Positions 60,642 through 64,000 of a stretch of DNA of 64,000 bases are shown one piece after another (within the stretch, counting starts at the first letter, position 1; each line of letters starts with the position of its first letter). Made by a program: the position numbers and the translations under genes. This stretch comes from WHSW01 sp963767475 (GTDB lineage Bacteria > Actinomycetota > Thermoleophilia > Solirubrobacterales > 70-9): positions 523,931 to 587,930 of the forward strand of contig CAVYEI010000005.1 in assembly GCA_963767475.1 (NCBI GenBank). Reading direction: 5' to 3'. The notes under the pieces were generated by a model that worked only from the letters and a program-made list of their open reading frames with translations, made no database searches and was not told the DNA's origin.

Positions 60642-61348
60642 GGCTCGAACCTGTAGCCCGCGCCCCAGACAGTGACCAGGCGGCGTGGGGAGGAGGGGTC
60701 GGGCTCGATCTTCTCGCGCAGGCGGCGAACGTGCACGGTCACCGTCGACGGGTCGCCGTCGTAGGCGACATCCCAGAGCCGGTCGAGGAGCTCGGCTCGG
60801 GTGAAGGCGATTCGCGGGTGGCCGGCGAGGAAGTAGAGGAGGTCGAACTCCTTCGGCGTCAGTTCCACCGGACGGGCGTCGATCCGGGCCTCGCGCGCCG
60901 CGGGGTCGATCTCGAGTCGGTCGAAGGCGAGTGGCTGCGCGCGCTCGGCGTCGGCGGTGGAGGCTCCGGTCTCGCCGAGCCGGCGCAGGATCGCCTTCAC
61001 CCGGGCGACGATCTCGCGCGGCGAGAACGGCTTCGCGACGTAGTCGTCGGCCCCCGAGTCGAGTCCGATAACCCGCTCGGTTTCGCGCCCACGGGCGGTC
61101 AGCATCAGCACCGCGCTCGCCGGGTCGGCCTCGCGCATCCGACGAAACACCTCCAGCCCGTCGATTCGCGGCAGCATCAGGTCGAGCACCACCAGATCCG
61201 GTCGCCGGGCGGCGAACGCCTCCAGCGCCTTCTCCCCATCCTCGGCCGCCTCGGCCGTGAACCCGTCGCGCGCGAGATAACGAAGCAACACGTCGCGGAC
61301 CACTGGGTCGTCGTCGACGACCAGCACGTGTGGGGCGCCGGAGCTCAT
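60638..61348 (-). CDS. OmpR/PhoB-type response regulator
   Basis: 236 residues. The receiver domain has DDD acidic residues (LVVDDDPVVRDVLLRYL), phosphoacceptor Asp in DLVVLDLMLPRIDG, Thr in LMLTARG and Lys in YVAKPFSPREI. The C-terminal winged helix has LTPKEFDLLYFLAGHP, RAELLDRLWDVAYDGD, TVTVHVRRLREKIE and TVWGAGYRF. ATG 61348. It is co-translated with the histidine kinase. Confidence 0.95.
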   Translation of the reverse strand: MSSGAPHVLVVDDDPVVRDVLLRYLARDGFTAEAAEDGEKALEAFAARRPDLVVLDLMLPRIDGLEVFRRMREADPASAVLMLTARGRETERVIGLDSGADDYVAKPFSPREIVARVKAILRRLGETGASTADAERAQPLAFDRLEIDPAAREARIDARPVELTPKEFDLLYFLAGHPRIAFTRAELLDRLWDVAYDGDPSTVTVHVRRLREKIEPDPSSPRRLVTVWGAGYRFEP

Positions 61349-61649
61349 GCTCCCAGCGTCTCACGCCCAGGTTTCGCGGTGATTAAGGCCGACCGCGCCC
61401 GGCGGAACCGGTATTCCGCGCCCATGCCTTCTGAGTTTCCCTGGACCCCGAGGTGTTACGCAGTGCCGATGCCCGAAGGTCGAGGCCCGGACGGTCTTGC
61501 GGCGCATCACGGCCTTGCGGCGCGGAGCTCATCAGCGGCCAGGCGGACATCGCTGTGCGCGGCGAAATGCATGCGGGCGATGAGTTTTCGCTTCGGCGCG
61601 GATTGAGTTCATGAAGGGCCAGGTGGGCCCATGAGCACAGGAGCAACAG
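61349..61649. other. Intergenic region, no convincing gene
   Basis: Three hundred bases between the divergent two-component operon and the cupin gene. Short frames exist on both strands but lack family features or good starts. A small direct repeat (CTTGCGGCGC, at about 61496 and 61513) and a possible relict reading ISGQADIAVRGEMHAGDEF on the plus strand are the only items noticed. It probably holds the promoters of both flanking units. Confidence 0.4.
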
Positions 61650-62048
61650 ATGACAGACGTTTCGGTGGTCGAGATCGATGAGATGGAGACGATCTACGAC
61701 GGGATCGCCCGACGGGCTCGAGCAGAACTCGGGGTCAGCGCCTGGGGCATGCAGGTGATCACCCTGCCGCCCAACTGGGACGGTTATCCGAACCACAATC
61801 ACGATGCATCGACCGGCGAGGCCGGCCAGGAGGAGGTCTACATCCCGATCGCGGGCTCCGCCGTCCTCGAGGCCGATGGGGAGCGTTTCGATCTGCGGCC
61901 CGGGGTGATGGCGCGCGTCGGACCGGATCAGCGGCGCCAGATCCTCCCCGGCGACGAGGGCACTCGGTTCATCGCGCTCGGCGGAGTTCCGCAGGCCGCA
62001 TTCTCACCCTCGGCCTGGACCGAGCTCGGCGGCCCGCTGCCGGTCTGA
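61650..62048 (+). CDS. Small cupin protein
   Basis: 132 residues, one cupin barrel: LPPNWDGYPNHNHDASTGEAGQEEVYIPIAGSAVLEADGE carries the usual motif 1 with two His and a Glu, and LRPGVMARVGPDQRRQILPG motif 2 where the last His is not obvious. It may bind a metal for sensing or isomerase activity. ATG 61650 follows AGGAGCAACAG. Confidence 0.82.
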   Translation: MTDVSVVEIDEMETIYDGIARRARAELGVSAWGMQVITLPPNWDGYPNHNHDASTGEAGQEEVYIPIAGSAVLEADGERFDLRPGVMARVGPDQRRQILPGDEGTRFIALGGVPQAAFSPSAWTELGGPLPV

Positions 62049-62062
62049 CTAGGGTCGCGACC

Positions 62063-63051
62063 GTGGCGGAAGACCGTCGCGATGAGCGCGCACTGCTCGA
62101 CGCCGCGCACGGCGGCGACGAGCAGGCGTTCGTCGCGCTTACCGCCCCGCATCGGCGGGCACTCACGTTCACTGCTACCGGCTGCTTGGCTCGCTCCATG
62201 ACGCTGATGACGCGCTGCAGGAGACGATGCTGCGGGCGTGGCGCGGGCTGGGGGAGTTCGAGCCACGCGCGCCGCTGATCGCCTGGCTTCACCGCATCGC
62301 GACCGACGTCTCACTGCGAATGATCGAGCGCCGGCAACGCGACGCTGGAATGCAGGCGGACAGCCACCTTGAGCCCTATCCGGATCGGCTTCTCGAGGAG
62401 CTGGAAGCGCCGGACTCCAGCCCAGCCGATCATGCGATCGCCCAAGAGGACATTGGACTTGCGTTCGTGGCCGCGATGCAACTGCTGCCGGCCAAGCAGC
62501 GGGCGGTGGTCGTCCTGCGCGATGCCCTCGACTGGCCAGCCAAAGATGTCGCTGCGCTGCTCGACGACAGCGTCGCCGCCGTCAACAGCGCCCTGCAGCG
62601 CGGGCGCGACCGGCTTGCGCGGGAACGAGACGAGGGAACGCTCGCGCGCATGCATGCGCCTGCGACTCAAGGCGCCGAGGCAAAGGTCATGCGCCTGTTC
62701 CTGGACGCGTGGGCAAACGTCGACGTCGGCCGGATCGTCGCGCTGCTCAGCGACGACGCGCTGCTGACCATGCCACCCGTGCGGATGCGCTTCGAGGGCG
62801 CGCCGGCAATCGGTGAGTTCTTTGCGACCGAGCCACTCGACGGCCGGCTGGATCGGATCACGCTGGTCGAGACGCGAGCCAATGGCCAGCCGGCCTTGGC
62901 CAGCTACGCCGACGAGACCGGCGACGGCGTTCGGCGTGCTTATGGAGTGATGGTGATGGCGATCGAGGGCGAGCGGATCCGCGGGATCACGGGCTTTCCG
63001 CGCAACGAGGAGCTGTTCGGCGAGCTCGGCCTGCCGCTCGTGTGGACTTAG
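62063..63051 (+). pseudogene. TIGR02960-like ECF sigma factor, one-base deletion near 62168
   Basis: About 329 residues after repair. Region 2 starts in the first frame (ALLDAAHGGDEQAFVALTAPHRRALTF) and continues in the -1 frame as HCYRLLGSLHDADDALQETMLRAWRG, so TTCACTGC should probably read TTCCACTGC. Region 4 (LLPAKQRAVVVLRDALDWPAKDVAALL) and a SnoaL-like C-terminal domain (FLDAWANVDVGRIVALLSDDALL) follow. This is the SigJ/TIGR02960 plan with a built-in regulatory domain. GTG 62063. Unless the shift is an error, only a 71-residue stub is made. Confidence 0.82.
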
Positions 63052-63066
63052 GAATAATCGAGCGTG

Positions 63067-63515
63067 ATGGCGATCAACGTCGAGACCGAGACGACCATCG
63101 CCCGGCCGCGCGCCGAGGTCGCCGCGTACGCATGCGATCCGGCCAACGCGACGGAGTGGTACGCGAACATCGAATCCGCCGCGTGGGAAACCGAGCCGCC
63201 GATCGAGGTCGGGTCTCGGTTCGCCTTCTCGGCGAGCTTCTCGGCCGCCAGCTGTCATACGTGTATGAGGTGATCGAGCTCGTCGCTGCAGAGCGGTTCG
63301 TGATGGCGACCACCGACGGGCCGATCGCCATGGAGACGACGTACACCTGGGAGGACGGGCTGGATGGGGCAACGGTGATGCGGCTTCGAAACCGCGGCGA
63401 GCCATCCGGGTTCTCGCGCTTGCTCGCGCCGATCATGGCTCCGGCCGTGCGCCGCGCGAATCGCAAGGACCTGGCCCAACTGAAGCGGATCCTCGAAAGA
63501 TCTAGCCAGCGATGA
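63067..63515 (+). pseudogene. SRPBCC (START-like) protein, one-base deletion near 63240
   Basis: About 149 residues after repair. The first frame, INVETETTIARPRAEVAAYACD and EVGSRFAFSASF, shifts after GCGAGCTT into LGRQLSYVYEVIELVAAERF, so TTCTCGG was probably TTCCTCGG. The second part ends LLAPIMAPAVRRANRKDLAQ, the usual SRPBCC helix. ATG 63067 (or GTG 63064) lies 15 bases after the sigma gene, so it is in the same operon and a plausible sigma target. Its stop region overlaps the convergent SRPBCC gene by 14 bases. Confidence 0.78.
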
Positions 63516-63963
63516 AACCCGCGAGCTTGTCGAAGGCGGCGCTCCAGCCGGCCTCGGCGTGGCCGGGTCCGGGGGCCGGGTAGGGCCCGTCGGTGAGCGT
63601 CATCCGCGTCTTCTCGCCGTGGTCGTGAAACTCGACGCGAACCGTCACAGCCTCGTGCATGCCCATCTGCGGCATCGGGTCTGAGCGCATCACGATCAGC
63701 TCCGGTTCCACCAGCTCAAGGATCTCGTAGCCGATGGAGAACTCGCGATCGCCGCCGCGCTGGACCATTGTCAGCTCCCAGCGCCCGCCGACCCGCGGAT
63801 CGATGTGGACCCGCTCGCGCGGAGCGTCCATGTGCTCCGGGCCGTACCAGGCGGCCACCTCGTCGGGATCGATCCAGGCCTTGAAGACCCGCTCGCGCGG
63901 CGCTTCGAAGATGCGCGTGATCAGGACCTCCTGGTCGGCGCCCACGGGGCTGGGGTCAGTCAT
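63502..63963 (-). CDS. AHSA1-type SRPBCC protein
   Basis: 153 residues. EVLITRIFEAPRERVFKAWIDPDEVAAWYGPEHM, then GGRWELTMVQRGGDREFSIGYEILELVEPE and GWSAAFDKLAGFIAG, the Activator-of-Hsp90-ATPase-like START domain common in actinobacteria. The ligand is unknown. ATG 63963 follows AAGGAGAACCGG; an in-frame ATG further upstream adds a poor N-terminus. Confidence 0.88.
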   Translation of the reverse strand: MTDPSPVGADQEVLITRIFEAPRERVFKAWIDPDEVAAWYGPEHMDAPRERVHIDPRVGGRWELTMVQRGGDREFSIGYEILELVEPELIVMRSDPMPQMGMHEAVTVRVEFHDHGEKTRMTLTDGPYPAPGPGHAEAGWSAAFDKLAGFIAG

Positions 63964-64000
63964 CCGGTTCTCCTTGTTCGTGTAGGTGTGCTTCAAGTCG

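Noticed and set aside
59424..61364. 646-codon frame extending the histidine kinase upstream
   Set aside because: The upstream part is antisense-frame translation of the response regulator; GTG 60641 with the four-base overlap is the natural start.
50760..64000. Whole right-hand segment as a prophage or integrative element
   Set aside because: No integrase, relaxase, phage structural or replication gene is present and base composition does not change. Only the att-like scar supports it, so it is kept as a question.

Overview
High-GC actinobacterial chromosome, most likely from the class Thermoleophilia (Solirubrobacterales-like). The pointers are very GC-rich codon use, frequent GTG/TTG starts, short leaders, a secreted decapeptide-repeat protein beginning MRERLSYANV (a family I associate with that class), Gly/Asp-rich calcium-binding repeat proteins, an F420-type LLM oxidoreductase, and an actinobacterial-style SOS box. 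No rRNA, CRISPR array or insertion sequence was seen. The only tRNA sequence is a 3' fragment.

Layout. 1-8 kb: end of an MMPL exporter, then a block in which two paralogous membrane proteins flank two tandem RTX-like proteins and an FAD monooxygenase. 8-15 kb: metallopeptidase, the DNA-damage genes ogt / alkyltransferase-like / dinB (with a perfect SOS box on the dinB start), a DrrAB-like ABC exporter, a repeat protein, a GGDEF-HD protein. 15-25 kb: transglutaminase, cold-shock protein, hydrolase, then a six-gene minus-strand carbohydrate locus (LacI regulator, secreted glycosidase, binding protein, two permeases, debranching-type enzyme). Its last four genes carry many single-base insertions. 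25-38 kb: a stress/redox region around a sigma-B/F-type sigma factor and a STAS anti-anti-sigma protein. At least seven further transcription units here have GNNT-N15/16-GGGTA or GTT-type promoters expected for such a sigma factor, including CsbD, a CBS protein, a Rieske-FAD oxidoreductase and a DUF7218-type protein.

38-50 kb: sulfite oxidase family protein, metallo-hydrolase, a GH3 glucosidase with a second cluster of one-base insertions, DUF5996, an ECF41-type sigma factor with a matching upstream promoter and downstream SDR protein, then an unusual pair: a large protein with a nucleotidyltransferase-like motif next to a DEDDh exonuclease. VOC, DUF899 and LysR genes follow; the LysR frame runs into a 44-nt tRNA 3' fragment that looks like an attachment-site remnant. 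50-64 kb: two small YxFxxD-type proteins, a MarR/SRPBCC pair with a clear operator, a glycan/molybdopterin operon, a PLP enzyme, a two-component system, a cupin, and a TIGR02960-like sigma factor and SRPBCC gene that each carry a one-base deletion.

The sequence contains about 30 single-base frameshifts inside otherwise well-preserved genes. Most are insertions concentrated in two patches. I read them mainly as consensus errors, and the affected genes are annotated by their repaired extents. All functions are read from motifs and gene context; no database search was possible.
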